A stretch of DNA of 64,000 nt, taken from positions 248,001-312,000 of the forward strand of contig NZ_JAFLNL010000001.1 in NCBI RefSeq assembly GCF_017313785.1, written 5' to 3'. Of this stretch, positions 42,788 to 53,219 are shown piece by piece. A program made the translations under genes and the position numbers. The notes beneath the pieces are model-generated. The model saw only the letters and a program-made list of their open reading frames with translations. It was not told the origin of the DNA and ran no database searches. The DNA comes from Flagellimonas aurea. GTDB taxonomy: Bacteria > Bacteroidota > Bacteroidia > Flavobacteriales > Flavobacteriaceae. How positions within the stretch are numbered: the first letter of the stretch is position 1; each line of letters starts with the position of its first letter.

Positions 42788-45700
42788 TTGGAGGACTCCA
42801 ATTTTAAAATATTCAGTGCTTCGGCCGGTTCGGGCAAAACCTATTCCCTTGCAAAAGCATATCTCAAATTACTGCTTTCCAACAATTCTGCCGTAAAGTT
42901 CAGACAGATTTTGGCCATTACCTTTACCAATAAGGCAGTGGACGAAATGAAGACCCGAATTTTGGACAACCTCTACGCCTTTGGTCAGGATCAGGTTCCC
43001 GAAAAGCAAGAGAGCCTGTTCCAATCCCTTTGTGTTGAACTTTCCTTGACCGAAGAGCAATTGCGGCAACGGTCCCAACTCATTTTAAAACGGATTCTCC
43101 ACAACTATTCCTTTTTTGAGATTTCGACCATTGACAAGTTCAACCATAAGATCATTAAAACATTTGCCCGCGATCTACACCTATCACAAAATTTTGAGGT
43201 AGAACTCAATCTCGACCTGTTGCTGGAAGAAGCCGTGGGAAGACTTTTGGAACGTGCGGGCAACGACGAAAAGCTTACCGAAGTCCTGATTGCCTTTTCC
43301 CTCGAAAAAATAGATGATGACAAAAGTTGGAACATCACCTACGACCTTATCGAAATAGGTAAACTGCTGTTCCAAGAAAACCATTCCGCACACATAGATC
43401 CTTTACGTGATAAATCCATCGGGGATTTTCAAAAGATCCAAGAACGGATTGCATCAGAAGGCAAGTCCATTGAGGAAAAGGTAAAACAATTGGCCCAAAC
43501 TGTGCTTCAAGAAATAGAGAACCATGGGTTTGATTTCACCGATTTCCCCAGACAAACCTTGCCCAATCATTTTAAAAAAATGGTGGATGGAGAACTCGAC
43601 CCAAAAAAATTGTACGCTGCCAAAACTTTGGAGCCCAATCTGGTCGAGGGAAAATTGCTGAAGACAAACGACAAAAGAGATGTTACCCAATTGGCCGTGG
43701 CCCTTTTGGAAAGTTACCTCATCATAAAAAGACTTGTGTATCGGCACAGTTATCTCCTAAACATGTATGGCAACATTGTGCCCATGACGGTCTTGAACGA
43801 AATTGCCAAGGAGATCAAGAACATTGAGCTGGATAGGGACATCATTCCCATTTCCTCCCTAAATGCGATTCTGTCCAGGGAAATCAAGAACCAACCCGTA
43901 CCGTTCATTTATGAACGGATGGGCGAAAAATACCGCCATTATTTTGTAGACGAGTTCCAGGACACTTCCAAAATGCAATGGGAGAACTTGGTCCCCCTTA
44001 TCGGCAATGCTTTGGAAAGCGAGGACGAAAAGCACGAACGGGGATCTCTTTTTTTGGTAGGCGATGTAAAACAGGCGATTTATCGTTGGCGGGGGGGGCG
44101 AGCGGAGCAATTCCTCAATTTGATCAATAAAAAATCACATCCGTTCGTGGTGGAACCTAGCATATATTCCTTGGACACGAACTGGAGAAGCTATGATGAA
44201 ATCGTGGACTTCAACAACAGCTTTTTCACCAAAATGGCCCCTGTGCTGGGCAACGAGGATTATCGCAATCTCTTTTTGAACGACTCCCATCAAAAAACAA
44301 ACAGCAAACCTGGAGGATATATTCAAATGTCCTTTTTGGATGCGGATATGGAAGACAAGGATGATGTTTATTGCGAAGAAACCTTCAAGTCCATCCAACA
44401 CATTGTTTCGGAAAATCATGCTTATTCGGACATCTGTGTGTTGGTGCGCGACAATAAAAAAGGAATGCTGCTGGCGGACTTTTTGGCACAGCGGAACATC
44501 CCCATTATTTCTTCGGATGCACTGTTGTTGGCAAAGAATGAGAAGGTCATTTTTTTGATATCCATCCTCCGAATTTTTGAAAATGCAAAAGATAGAGAGG
44601 CTGCATACCATATACTAATGTATCTATCCCCTGATGAAAACGGCAAGCATACCTTCATCAGCAATAATCTTGAGGATATTGAGGCGTTTTTGATGGCCGA
44701 GTATAACTTCAACATTACTACATTAAAAGGGGAGCCTGTCCTGAGCATTTTGGAAACCGCCATTGTACAGTTTGAGCTTTATCAAGGTTCTGTGGCACAT
44801 ATTTCGTTTTTGATGGATGAAGTGCTCGATTTGGAAAAAAGAGAGGGACCCAGCGTATACGCTTTCCTTAATTATTGGGAGGTAAAAAAAGAATCCCTGT
44901 CCATTGCCGCGCCAGATGGGGTGGATGCCGTAAAGATCATGACGATTCACAAGGCCAAAGGACTTGAATTCCCATTTGTGATCTTCCCTTTTGCCAACGC
45001 CATTCTGGACGACAAACGGAAGAAGAAAAAGACCTGGGTGCCCGCTACCAAAGATGATAACGCTTTGGGACTGGAAGAGTTCTTGATCAACAACAATAAG
45101 GATATGTTGGAGTACAACGAGGTGGCCCATCAAAAATATGTGACCGAAGAACAAAAAACCTTATTGGATTCCATGAACGTGCTCTACGTGGCCCTCACAC
45201 GTCCCGTAAAAGGGCTCTATGTCATTACTGAATCCAGCAAAAAAGAGGTCGCCCCCGTTGAAGCAGCTTCATCCTACTCCGACCTTTTTCAATTGTATGT
45301 GAAGCAGGCCAATATTCCCGAAAAGGAGAGTGGCGTTTATACGATAGGAACATTTCCGGCCAAAGAAATGGTGGAACCTTCTTCGGAATCGACCGAAAAC
45401 CACATCCGTTACGTGACCCGATCTAAAGATGATACTGGCTTTACGATTTCCACCAAATCGGGCCGTTTATGGGACGATGAGCGCTTGGAGGCCATCGAAA
45501 TGGGGAATGTGATTCACTTTGCCTTGAGCCAGATTGAAACAATAAATGATGTTGATGCTGTTTTGGAAACCTTGGAGATAGAGGGACATTTTCCAAAAGA
45601 AGCGGCAGGCGACATCAAACAAAAAATAATGGCCGTTGTGAACCATCCGAAGTTGAAAGATTTGTTCTTGGACGACCTTCACGTTTTTAATGAAAGGGAA

Positions 45701-45913
45701 ATCTTGACAACCGATGGGCTTTCGCTTCGTCCGGACAGAATCGTTATCTCTGAAAACGAGGCGACCATCATTGATTACAAAACAGGAAAACCATCCCCCA
45801 AGCACAAGGAGCAGATTGCCAACTACGCCGATATTTTAAGAGATATGGACTTTACCATCAAACAATCCATTATTGTTTATATTGACCAAGAAATAGACCC
45901 TATTTTTGTATAA
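42788..45913 (+). CDS. AddA/RecB-like UvrD-type helicase with C-terminal nuclease
   Basis: A 1041-residue superfamily 1 helicase-nuclease that starts with TTG 42788, since no ATG lies before the Walker A motif. Motif I is ASAGSGKT (11-18), motif II VDEFQD (about 386-391), motif [16 protein letters not shown], motif [19 protein letters not shown] and motif [16 protein letters not shown]. The C-terminus has a PD-(D/E)xK nuclease with the TIIDYKTGK motif at about 993-1001. With the AddB-like protein encoded at 48666-51398, it would process double-strand DNA ends for recombination. Two unrelated genes separate the pair here. Confidence 0.92.
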   Translation: MEDSNFKIFSASAGSGKTYSLAKAYLKLLLSNNSAVKFRQILAITFTNKAVDEMKTRILDNLYAFGQDQVPEKQESLFQSLCVELSLTEEQLRQRSQLILKRILHNYSFFEISTIDKFNHKIIKTFARDLHLSQNFEVELNLDLLLEEAVGRLLERAGNDEKLTEVLIAFSLEKIDDDKSWNITYDLIEIGKLLFQENHSAHIDPLRDKSIGDFQKIQERIASEGKSIEEKVKQLAQTVLQEIENHGFDFTDFPRQTLPNHFKKMVDGELDPKKLYAAKTLEPNLVEGKLLKTNDKRDVTQLAVALLESYLIIKRLVYRHSYLLNMYGNIVPMTVLNEIAKEIKNIELDRDIIPISSLNAILSREIKNQPVPFIYERMGEKYRHYFVDEFQDTSKMQWENLVPLIGNALESEDEKHERGSLFLVGDVKQAIYRWRGGRAEQFLNLINKKSHPFVVEPSIYSLDTNWRSYDEIVDFNNSFFTKMAPVLGNEDYRNLFLNDSHQKTNSKPGGYIQMSFLDADMEDKDDVYCEETFKSIQHIVSENHAYSDICVLVRDNKKGMLLADFLAQRNIPIISSDALLLAKNEKVIFLISILRIFENAKDREAAYHILMYLSPDENGKHTFISNNLEDIEAFLMAEYNFNITTLKGEPVLSILETAIVQFELYQGSVAHISFLMDEVLDLEKREGPSVYAFLNYWEVKKESLSIAAPDGVDAVKIMTIHKAKGLEFPFVIFPFANAILDDKRKKKKTWVPATKDDNALGLEEFLINNNKDMLEYNEVAHQKYVTEEQKTLLDSMNVLYVALTRPVKGLYVITESSKKEVAPVEAASSYSDLFQLYVKQANIPEKESGVYTIGTFPAKEMVEPSSESTENHIRYVTRSKDDTGFTISTKSGRLWDDERLEAIEMGNVIHFALSQIETINDVDAVLETLEIEGHFPKEAAGDIKQKIMAVVNHPKLKDLFLDDLHVFNEREILTTDGLSLRPDRIVISENEATIIDYKTGKPSPKHKEQIANYADILRDMDFTIKQSIIVYIDQEIDPIFV

Positions 45914-45927
45914 AGCTAATTAAAGAT

Positions 45928-47121
45928 ATGTACGGAAAAATAAAAGAACATTTGGCCAAAGAATTGAAGGAAATCGAAGAAGCTGGCCTATTTAAAAAAG
46001 AACGGATCATTACCTCTCCGCAAGATGCTGTGATAAAAATCTCCACAGGCGAGGAAGTCATCAATTTTTGCGCGAACAATTATTTGGGACTTTCCTCCCA
46101 TCCAGAGGTGATCCAAGCCGCCAAGGACGCGATGGACACCCACGGTTTTGGAATGTCATCGGTACGCTTTATTTGCGGAACGCAGGACATCCACAAAGAA
46201 CTGGAACAAAAAATCGCCGATTTCTATGGCACGGAGGATACCATATTATATGCCGCTGCTTTTGATGCCAATGGAGGCGTATTCGAGCCTTTGCTCACCG
46301 CGGAGGACGCCATTATCTCCGATTCGTTGAACCATGCGTCGATTATTGATGGGGTACGCCTGTGCAAGGCCATGAGGTACCGCTACACCAATAACGACAT
46401 GGCCGATTTGGAAGAAAAGCTGAAACAAAGTAATGCCGATGGTGCCCGTTTTAAAATCATCGTGACCGATGGGGTGTTCTCCATGGACGGTTTGTTGGCC
46501 CCGTTGGACAAGATATGTGACCTAGCGGAAAAATATGACGCCATGGTGATGATAGATGAATGCCACGCCGCAGGATTTATAGGGGAAACAGGTCGCGGTA
46601 CCTTGGAAGAAAAAGGTGTTTTGGACCGAATCGACATTATCACTGGGACTCTGGGCAAGGCCTTGGGCGGTGCCATGGGCGGTTATACCACGGGCAAAAA
46701 AGAAATCATCGAGATGCTGCGCCAGCGCTCCAGGCCCTATCTGTTCTCCAATTCCCTGGCTCCCGCCATTGTTGGGGCATCCATCAAGGTTTTTGAGATG
46801 TTGGATACCGACACTACACTAAGAGATAAGCTCCAAAGCAACACGGAATACTTCAAAAAGGGAATGAAAGAAGCTGGATTCGATATTATTGACGGCGATT
46901 CGGCGATTGTTCCGGTAATGTTGTACGATGCCAAACTTTCCCAAGACATGGCCGATATGCTATTAAAAGAGGGCATCTATGTAATCGGCTTCTTTTATCC
47001 CGTTGTCCCCAAAGACAAGGCCAGGATAAGGGTACAGCTCTCCGCAGCCCATGAAAAAGAGCATTTGGACCATGCAATTAATGCTTTTATTAAGGTAGGA
47101 AAGTCGTTAAAGGTTATCTAA
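45928..47121 (+). CDS. kbl: glycine C-acetyltransferase (2-amino-3-ketobutyrate CoA ligase)
   Basis: A 397-residue PLP enzyme of the alpha-oxoamine synthase family. It splits 2-amino-3-oxobutyrate with CoA into glycine and acetyl-CoA in threonine breakdown. The PLP lysine is about Lys244 in [15 protein letters not shown], and the CoA/substrate region [20 protein letters not shown] is typical of Kbl rather than of BioF or serine palmitoyltransferase. It starts 14 bp after the AddA-like gene, so it may be cotranscribed. Threonine dehydrogenase is not in the window. Confidence 0.93.
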   Translation: MYGKIKEHLAKELKEIEEAGLFKKERIITSPQDAVIKISTGEEVINFCANNYLGLSSHPEVIQAAKDAMDTHGFGMSSVRFICGTQDIHKELEQKIADFYGTEDTILYAAAFDANGGVFEPLLTAEDAIISDSLNHASIIDGVRLCKAMRYRYTNNDMADLEEKLKQSNADGARFKIIVTDGVFSMDGLLAPLDKICDLAEKYDAMVMIDECHAAGFIGETGRGTLEEKGVLDRIDIITGTLGKALGGAMGGYTTGKKEIIEMLRQRSRPYLFSNSLAPAIVGASIKVFEMLDTDTTLRDKLQSNTEYFKKGMKEAGFDIIDGDSAIVPVMLYDAKLSQDMADMLLKEGIYVIGFFYPVVPKDKARIRVQLSAAHEKEHLDHAINAFIKVGKSLKVI

Positions 47122-47179
47122 ATTCGACGAAATGCAACAATTCTGACAGCAAATGAGTCAAAAAAAAAGAAATTTAGAT

Positions 47180-47210
47180 TTTGTTAATAAGTCTTAACAA
47201 CTTACATTTG
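47180..47210 (+). promoter_or_regulatory. strong promoter of the OmpA-type porin gene
   Basis: TTTG at 47180-47183, a 19-nt spacer and TACATTTG at 47203-47210 match the Bacteroidota consensus without a mismatch. Transcription should start near 47216, giving a leader of about 29 nt. The strength fits the biased codon use of the gene. Confidence 0.85.
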
Positions 47211-47244
47211 CTGCTGATAAACACTTAAACTTAAAATTTTGAGC

Positions 47245-48603
47245 ATGAAACATCTTAGCAAATTATTGGTTGTTGCTCTTGTATTTGTAGGGATCAACAG
47301 CATACAAGCGCAAGACGAAAATAATCCCTGGCAAGTTAGCATTGGGGTGAATGCGATAGACACTTATCCTACTAACGACGAGAACAATCCTTTTTCCAGT
47401 ACAACATTGTTCGATGAGTACTTTAATGTATCCGATCACTGGAACATTTTGCCTTCCGTTTCTTATGTAGCCGTTTCCAAGTATGTTGGTGATGGTTTCT
47501 CTGTTGGAGCAAGAGGTTCCTTGAACAGAATCGAAAAATTGGGAGATTTTGAAGTTGATGATCTATCTCACTATGCTATAGATGGTACTATTAAGTACAA
47601 CTTCCTAAAAAACACTACCATCGATCCTTTCGTAGAAGTAGGTGGTGGTTATACTTGGGTTGACGAGATTGGTGCAGGTACCGTAAATGGTGGTGTTGGT
47701 GTTAACTTTTGGTTTTCTGATAACCTAGGTTTGACACTTCAAACACAATACAAGCACGCTTTCGAAGATTACTTGGTTAAGCATTTCCAACACTTGGCTG
47801 GTATCAGCATCAAATTTGGTGGAACTGATACAGACGGTGATGGTATCTACGACAAAGACGATGCTTGTCCAGAAGTTGCTGGTCTAGCTGCTTTCAACGG
47901 ATGTCCTGATTCTGACGGTGACGGTATCGAAGATTCTAAAGATGCTTGTCCTAACGAGGCTGGTTCTAAAGAAATGAACGGATGTCCTGATTCTGATGGT
48001 GACGGTGTTGCCGATAAAGATGATGCTTGTCCTAACGAAGCTGGTCTTCCTGCTCTAGCTGGTTGTCCTGATGCTGACGGTGACGGTGTTGCCGATAAAG
48101 ATGACGAGTGTCCTAACGAAGCTGGTCCTGCTGCAAACAACGGATGCCCTTGGCCTGATACTGATGGCGATGGTGTTCTTGACAAAGACGACCAATGTCC
48201 AGAAGTTGCTGGTACAGTAGCTAACAAAGGATGTCCAGAAGTAACTGAAGAAGTTCAAAAACAATTGAACGACTACGCTAGAACTATCTTGTTCGATACT
48301 GGTAAATCTTCTATCAAAGCAGAATCTACTTCTGTAATGGTTGACATTATCCAAATCTTGAACGAATACCCAACTGCTAAATTTACAGTTGAAGGTCACA
48401 CTGATAGTGTAGGTAGCGACAAATTGAACCAGAAACTTTCTGAAGAAAGAGCTAACTCTGTTAGAGATTTCTTGATCGACAAAGGAATCGATTCTTCCAG
48501 ATTGAGTGCAATTGGTTACGGTGAAGAAAAACCAATCGCTACTAACAATACAAGAGCTGGTAGAGCACAAAACAGACGAGTTGAAATCAACTTGGTAAAA
48601 TAA
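47245..48603 (+). CDS. OmpA-family outer-membrane protein with thrombospondin type-3 repeats
   Basis: A 452-residue protein starting at ATG 47245 (a TTG at 47239 is in frame). A signal peptide (ending IQAQ) precedes a beta-barrel of about 170 residues, then five calcium-binding-type repeats of about 27 residues ([19 protein letters not shown]), and a C-terminal OmpA peptidoglycan-binding domain (about 335-452: [31 protein letters not shown]). Codons are very strongly biased to GGT, GCT, AAC and TTC, unlike its neighbours, which marks it as one of the most expressed genes. It links the outer membrane to the cell wall. A consensus promoter and a terminator frame it as a single-gene unit. Confidence 0.95.
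   Translation: MKHLSKLLVVALVFVGINSIQAQDENNPWQVSIGVNAIDTYPTNDENNPFSSTTLFDEYFNVSDHWNILPSVSYVAVSKYVGDGFSVGARGSLNRIEKLGDFEVDDLSHYAIDGTIKYNFLKNTTIDPFVEVGGGYTWVDEIGAGTVNGGVGVNFWFSDNLGLTLQTQYKHAFEDYLVKHFQHLAGISIKFGGTDTDGDGIYDKDDACPEVAGLAAFNGCPDSDGDGIEDSKDACPNEAGSKEMNGCPDSDGDGVADKDDACPNEAGLPALAGCPDADGDGVADKDDECPNEAGPAANNGCPWPDTDGDGVLDKDDQCPEVAGTVANKGCPEVTEEVQKQLNDYARTILFDTGKSSIKAESTSVMVDIIQILNEYPTAKFTVEGHTDSVGSDKLNQKLSEERANSVRDFLIDKGIDSSRLSAIGYGEEKPIATNNTRAGRAQNRRVEINLVK
47827..48240 (+). repeat. five 81-bp tandem repeats (thrombospondin type 3) inside the OmpA gene
   Basis: The unit encodes DxDGDGxxDxxDxCPxEAG plus a short linker to the next CP. Units 2 to 4 are close to identical in DNA as well as protein, so copy number could change by recombination. 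Confidence 0.85.
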
Positions 48604-48628
48604 TTAGAAACAAAGTTTTCTAGAAAAA

Positions 48629-48648
48629 GGCTCCGCAAATGCGGGGCC
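48629..48648 (+). terminator. terminator of the OmpA-type gene
   Basis: An 8-bp stem with one T/G pair (48629-48636 with 48641-48648), a 4-nt AAAT loop and an eight-base T-run follow the stop by 25 bp. Confidence 0.88.
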
Positions 48649-48665
48649 TTTTTTATTTTTAATCC

Positions 48666-51398
48666 ATGCATCATACTTTCCTCGAATATGTACTGGATGA
48701 CCTCTACAATAAACAGTTGGATATAACCAATTGTATTTATGTACTCCCCAGTAAAAGGTCGGGAACCTTCTTAAAAAAACATATCTCCAAAAGACTGGAG
48801 AAGAATATATTCAGTCCGCAGGTATTATCCATTCAGGAGTTTATAGGAAACCTCTCCGATTTAAACCAGGCATCAAATATTGATTTGTTGCTCCTTCTTT
48901 TTAGGGTATACAAACAATCTCAAATTGACGAATCGGATGACTTTGCCTCTTTCATCAATTGGGGACAAACCTTATTACAGGACTTTAACGAAATCGATGG
49001 CTATCTTATTCCTGCCTCGGATATTCTGAATTATCTCTCCGCCATCAAAGAAATCAACCATTGGTCTGCCCGTAAAGAGAAAACAGAACTGGTCGAGAAT
49101 TATTTACAGCTCTGGAAGAATCTTGAAACCATCTACAACAATTTTTATGAAGCCCTGCTTGAACAAAAAAAAGGCTACCAAGGATTGATTCAACGAGAAG
49201 CCGTTAAGGCGATTCAACATGCCCATTCTAAAGAAACTCGCAAAAATCCCATTGTATTTGTAGGTTTTAATGCCTTGAATGCAGCTGAGTCGACCATTAT
49301 TCAGTATTATCTGGAACAAGGCAACTCACATATTTATTGGGATATCGATTCCTATTTTTTGAACGACCCCATTCACGATGCCGGCTTGTTTGTCAGGGAT
49401 TACCAATACAATTGGCCATATTACAGGCACGGCCATAAAATAGAGCCACAGAACAATTTTCTTCAAGATAAAAACATAAGAATCACTGGTGTTCCCAAAA
49501 GCATCTCACAAACAAAGTATGTCGGTCAACTGCTACAGGAAATCGGAAACAAAGAATCCATTAATCTCTCCAGAACGGCCTTGGTATTGGCGGATGAAAC
49601 TTTACTCAACCCAATGCTCAATGCAGTACCTAGCAGCATCCCAGAAGTCAACATAACCATGGGGATGCCATTGAACAAAACTGTGCTCTATTCCTTTTTT
49701 GTAAATTTTTTAGAGCTACACCTCAACGTTTCTGAACGGGGATGGTTCTTTAAACGTGTCTTGGAACTCATCTCCAATCCCTACACTTTAACACTGTCCT
49801 CGGAAAAGCAAGGGAACTTCGCGCAACGATTGTCCAAGGACATCAAAGAGAACAACCTACTCTACATCAACACGGAAACACTCGAAAAATATCCGAAGGC
49901 AAAGGAGTTGTTAGCTATCATTTTTCCGGAGGAAACACTATCGCCAATGCGTTGGATAAACAACTGTCTGATGCTCATAGATCGTTTGAAGAATATCTAC
50001 CAACAAGAAAAAAATGCACTGGAGCTGGAATATCTGTATCGCTTCTATGCGCTTTTCAACCAATTGGGACAATATTTGGACAAGGTGGATTTTATGGGAG
50101 AGCTCAAATCCATCAAAAACCTGTTCAAACAATTGGCCAGCATGGAAACCTTGGATTTTATCGGACAACCGTTGACGGGCTTTCAAATTATGGGAATGTT
50201 GGAGAGCCGAAACCTAGATTTTGAAACGGTCATCATTACTTCCGTGAACGAGGGCATCCTTCCTTCGGGAAAATCGAACAATTCCTTTATTCCCTTTGAT
50301 GTAAAACAGGATTACGGACTTCCCACCTACAAAGAAAAGGATGCCATTTATGTGTACCACTTTTACCGATTGATTCAACGCGCGAAGAACATATACATCA
50401 CCTACAACACAGAACCTGATGTGCTTGAAGGTGGAGAAAAAAGCCGACTGATAACCCAATTACTGACGGATAAAAATCTAAAAAACCACATTACGCATAC
50501 CATTGCAACCCCAAAAATTTCCATTGATCCGAAACCACTGATACAAATCGAAAAGGATGACAAGTTTATGGAGGACTTGAAGGCATTTGCCCAAAATGGC
50601 TTTTCCCCTACCTCATTGACCAATTACATCAGAAACCCTATTGATTTTTATACCAGAAATATTCTTAAGATCAATGATTTGGAAGAAGTAGAGGAAAATA
50701 TTGCGGCCAATACCTTTGGGACCATCATTCACGATAGCTTGGAGCAGCTCTACACCCCGCTAATTAATCAGGAATTAACGGAGGCAAGCATCAAGAAACT
50801 AAAAACACAAGTGCAAGGGGTAGTACTGCATCATTTCGAAAAGAACCTTTCCGGGGTGGATGTTTCCAAAGGAAAATTTCTTTTGGTGTACAATGTCATC
50901 TTAAAATATCTGAACAACTTTTTGGACGATGAGCTAGAACAGCTCAAACACCATGAAATCAAAATATTGGCACTCGAGGAACGCTACGAAGAATTTATTT
51001 CGGTTCCTGGGCTTGATTTTCCCATCAAAATAAAAGGAACTTTAGACCGTGTGGATGAATTTGACGGTACCGTTCGCATTATTGACTACAAAACGGGCAA
51101 GGTAGAGGCAAAAAACGTAAAAATTACGGACTGGGAAACATTGATTGCCGATTATGATAAAAGCAAGGCGTTCCAATTGCTCTGTTATGCCTACCTATAT
51201 TCCAAAAAATACCGTATAAGCGATGTCCAGGCGGGAATTATCTCATTTAAGCATCTGGGCAAAGGATTGTTCCCATTTTCAGAGGACAAGGATACCCGAA
51301 TACATTCGGATACCCTTGCCACCTTTGAAAATTATCTGTTCCAATTGATACGTGAAATCTGCAATGTTTCAGTTCCACTTACCGAAAAAATTGATTGA
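48666..51398 (+). CDS. AddB-like PD-(D/E)xK nuclease/helicase-like protein
   Basis: A 910-residue protein. The N-terminal part (CIYVLPSKRSGTFLKKHI) resembles AddB's inactive helicase start, a middle region has LDFETVIITSVNEGILPSGK, and the C-terminal nuclease reads FSPTSLTNYIRNPIDFYT, GTIIHDSLEQLY and IIDYKTGK (about 803-810). AddB of Firmicutes has four cysteines around the nuclease for an iron-sulfur cluster; none of the expected ones is found here. It probably works with the AddA-like protein encoded upstream on DNA ends. It ends exactly where the converging SDR gene ends. Confidence 0.88.
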   Translation: MHHTFLEYVLDDLYNKQLDITNCIYVLPSKRSGTFLKKHISKRLEKNIFSPQVLSIQEFIGNLSDLNQASNIDLLLLLFRVYKQSQIDESDDFASFINWGQTLLQDFNEIDGYLIPASDILNYLSAIKEINHWSARKEKTELVENYLQLWKNLETIYNNFYEALLEQKKGYQGLIQREAVKAIQHAHSKETRKNPIVFVGFNALNAAESTIIQYYLEQGNSHIYWDIDSYFLNDPIHDAGLFVRDYQYNWPYYRHGHKIEPQNNFLQDKNIRITGVPKSISQTKYVGQLLQEIGNKESINLSRTALVLADETLLNPMLNAVPSSIPEVNITMGMPLNKTVLYSFFVNFLELHLNVSERGWFFKRVLELISNPYTLTLSSEKQGNFAQRLSKDIKENNLLYINTETLEKYPKAKELLAIIFPEETLSPMRWINNCLMLIDRLKNIYQQEKNALELEYLYRFYALFNQLGQYLDKVDFMGELKSIKNLFKQLASMETLDFIGQPLTGFQIMGMLESRNLDFETVIITSVNEGILPSGKSNNSFIPFDVKQDYGLPTYKEKDAIYVYHFYRLIQRAKNIYITYNTEPDVLEGGEKSRLITQLLTDKNLKNHITHTIATPKISIDPKPLIQIEKDDKFMEDLKAFAQNGFSPTSLTNYIRNPIDFYTRNILKINDLEEVEENIAANTFGTIIHDSLEQLYTPLINQELTEASIKKLKTQVQGVVLHHFEKNLSGVDVSKGKFLLVYNVILKYLNNFLDDELEQLKHHEIKILALEERYEEFISVPGLDFPIKIKGTLDRVDEFDGTVRIIDYKTGKVEAKNVKITDWETLIADYDKSKAFQLLCYAYLYSKKYRISDVQAGIISFKHLGKGLFPFSEDKDTRIHSDTLATFENYLFQLIREICNVSVPLTEKID

Positions 51399-52109
51399 TT
51401 ACTTTAAATCGGGACGTGTAGGACGTACTTCTATTTTACTCGGTAAGGTACGTGGGTGCATCGTCAACAAATCCACCACAAGCTTCCCGATGTCCTCCGG
51501 TTGAATCTTCCAGGCATCTTTTTCCGATGGTTCGTGGTCGTTAAAATGGCTTGCCACCGAACCGGGCATAATCGTGGTTACTTTAATGTTGTACTGTCTC
51601 AAGTCCAGCATCGCGGCCTGCGTAAATCCGACCACCCCAAATTTTGTGGCATTGTAACCCGCTGCCGTGGCGAAGAAATTGGTCCCTGCCAAACTCGCCA
51701 AGGTCATGTAGTAGCCTTCAGATTTTTTCAGGGCATCAACGGATGCTTTTAGTGTATGGTACACCCCATTGAGGTTGGTATTGATCATCTGGTGCCATTT
51801 CTCGTCTTCCAGTTCATCGATTGGGGCAAAATGTCCCACGCCTGCATTGGCCATCACCACGTCCAATTGTCCCCATTTGTCAAGAATCGCGGCCACAGCC
51901 TTTTTCTCATCGTCCAATTTTGATACGTCAGATGCCAACCCCAATACCTTATCTGGTTTGTTTAAGCTCTTTACAGCTTCATCGGCGCTTTCTTGGCTGC
52001 GTCCGCTAATGGCGACCTTCATGCCCTGCTCCAATAAGCTTTCGGCGATACCATATCCGATACCTTTGGTTCCTCCTGTGATGTATGCTACTTTTCCTTC
52101 TAATTTCAT
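51399..52109 (-). CDS. short-chain dehydrogenase/reductase
   Basis: A 236-residue classical SDR. The cofactor motif is TGGTKGIG near residues 11-18, the Asn-Ala-Gly motif is ANAGVG, and the catalytic Ser-Tyr-Lys set is in LASLAGTNFFATAAGYNATKFG. The residue pattern after strand 2 (SGRSQES) suggests NADP(H). The substrate is unknown; members of this branch are often annotated as 3-ketoacyl-ACP reductase-like. It is tail to tail with the AddB-like gene with no gap and no terminator between. Confidence 0.92.
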   Translation of the reverse strand: MKLEGKVAYITGGTKGIGYGIAESLLEQGMKVAISGRSQESADEAVKSLNKPDKVLGLASDVSKLDDEKKAVAAILDKWGQLDVVMANAGVGHFAPIDELEDEKWHQMINTNLNGVYHTLKASVDALKKSEGYYMTLASLAGTNFFATAAGYNATKFGVVGFTQAAMLDLRQYNIKVTTIMPGSVASHFNDHEPSEKDAWKIQPEDIGKLVVDLLTMHPRTLPSKIEVRPTRPDLK

Positions 52110-52269
52110 GTTGATTTTGTTTTGTAGTAAAGTTCAAAAAAGCACAGGGCAAATACAAAAAAAAGCTATTAAAAGGATGGTAAAGTTTGATGCGATAAAG
52201 AGGAAGGGACAAAATCGTGATGTAAAATATGGTACATTTACCGCTGGTGAAACGATTTATAGATAATCC

Positions 52270-53199
52270 ATGATGAAAAACAGGTTGATGATTTTGCTGG
52301 TGCTTTGTCTAAACCAAGTAATCGCACAAAATCAAGGCGAGATTACGCAATTCAACAGTGCTCTGAACAAATTCCTGAACGTTCGGGATTTCTGTATCTC
52401 AGAAAACGGTAACGAGGCATTTTTCACCATTCAGAGCCCATTACAGGATATTTCCCAAATCGCATATATCAAAAAAGAGGGTGGCGAATGGACAGGGCCC
52501 CAGCTCATGCCCTTTTCTGCTTCGTACATGGACCTGGAACCCTTTTTGTCCCATGATGGAAAACGATTGTTCTTTGTTTCCGACAGGACCTTGGATGATT
52601 CCTCTAAGCAGAAAAAAGATTTTGATATTTGGTATGTGGAACGAAGCGGTCCCGAAAAAGATTGGTCAAGTCCTAAAAACATCGGTGCTCCCGTTAATTC
52701 TGACCTTAATGAGTTCTATCCTTCAATAAGCAAAAACAACAATATGTACTTTACCTTGGAGTCGCCCAACGGACTGGGAAAGGACGATATTTACATTTCC
52801 CGCTGGGAAAATGGTTCATATTCGACCCCGCAATTATTGGATGCAAACATCAATAGTTCCGGATATGAGTTCAATGCCTTTGTCTCCAAGAATGAGGATT
52901 TTATTCTTTTTTCAAGATATAACGAAGCCGATGGTATAGGAAGTGGCGACCTCTATATTTCCCTGAAGAATGACAAGGGCAGCTGGGAAAAGGCAAAAAA
53001 CATTGGAACTCCCATCAATACAAAATATATGGAGTATTGTCCGTTCTACCACGAGACCAACCAAACACTCTATTTTACCAGCCGACGGAACAATTTATCC
53101 CCCAAGAAGTTTGATTCTGTGTCGGATTTCCAAGAATACATCTACGAAAACAATAATGGGCTGAGCAAAATTTATATGGCCCAATTGAAAATCAACTGA
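52270..53199 (+). CDS. exported PD40/TolB-like beta-propeller protein
   Basis: A 309-residue protein with a signal peptide (about 1-20, QVIAQ) and repeated PD40 blades such as FLSHDGKRLFFVSDRTLDD, YPSISKNNNMYFTLESPN and FVSKNEDFILFSRYN, spaced 45-55 residues apart. These blades build a six-bladed propeller of the TolB type that binds proteins or glycans in the periplasm. OmpA-linked versions are common in Bacteroidota, but this one ends after the propeller. It is preceded by a TACATTTA box. Function is unknown. Confidence 0.85.
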   Translation: MMKNRLMILLVLCLNQVIAQNQGEITQFNSALNKFLNVRDFCISENGNEAFFTIQSPLQDISQIAYIKKEGGEWTGPQLMPFSASYMDLEPFLSHDGKRLFFVSDRTLDDSSKQKKDFDIWYVERSGPEKDWSSPKNIGAPVNSDLNEFYPSISKNNNMYFTLESPNGLGKDDIYISRWENGSYSTPQLLDANINSSGYEFNAFVSKNEDFILFSRYNEADGIGSGDLYISLKNDKGSWEKAKNIGTPINTKYMEYCPFYHETNQTLYFTSRRNNLSPKKFDSVSDFQEYIYENNNGLSKIYMAQLKIN

Positions 53200-53219
53200 C
53201 GTAAATAAAGGATAGAAGT

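Noticed and set aside
47847..48570. ORFs of 126 and 171 codons antisense to the OmpA gene
   Set aside because: They come from the repeated, codon-biased porin sequence and have no protein features of their own.
51769..52266. 165-codon ORF antisense to the SDR gene
   Set aside because: The SDR motifs on the other strand are complete, and this frame gives no recognisable protein.
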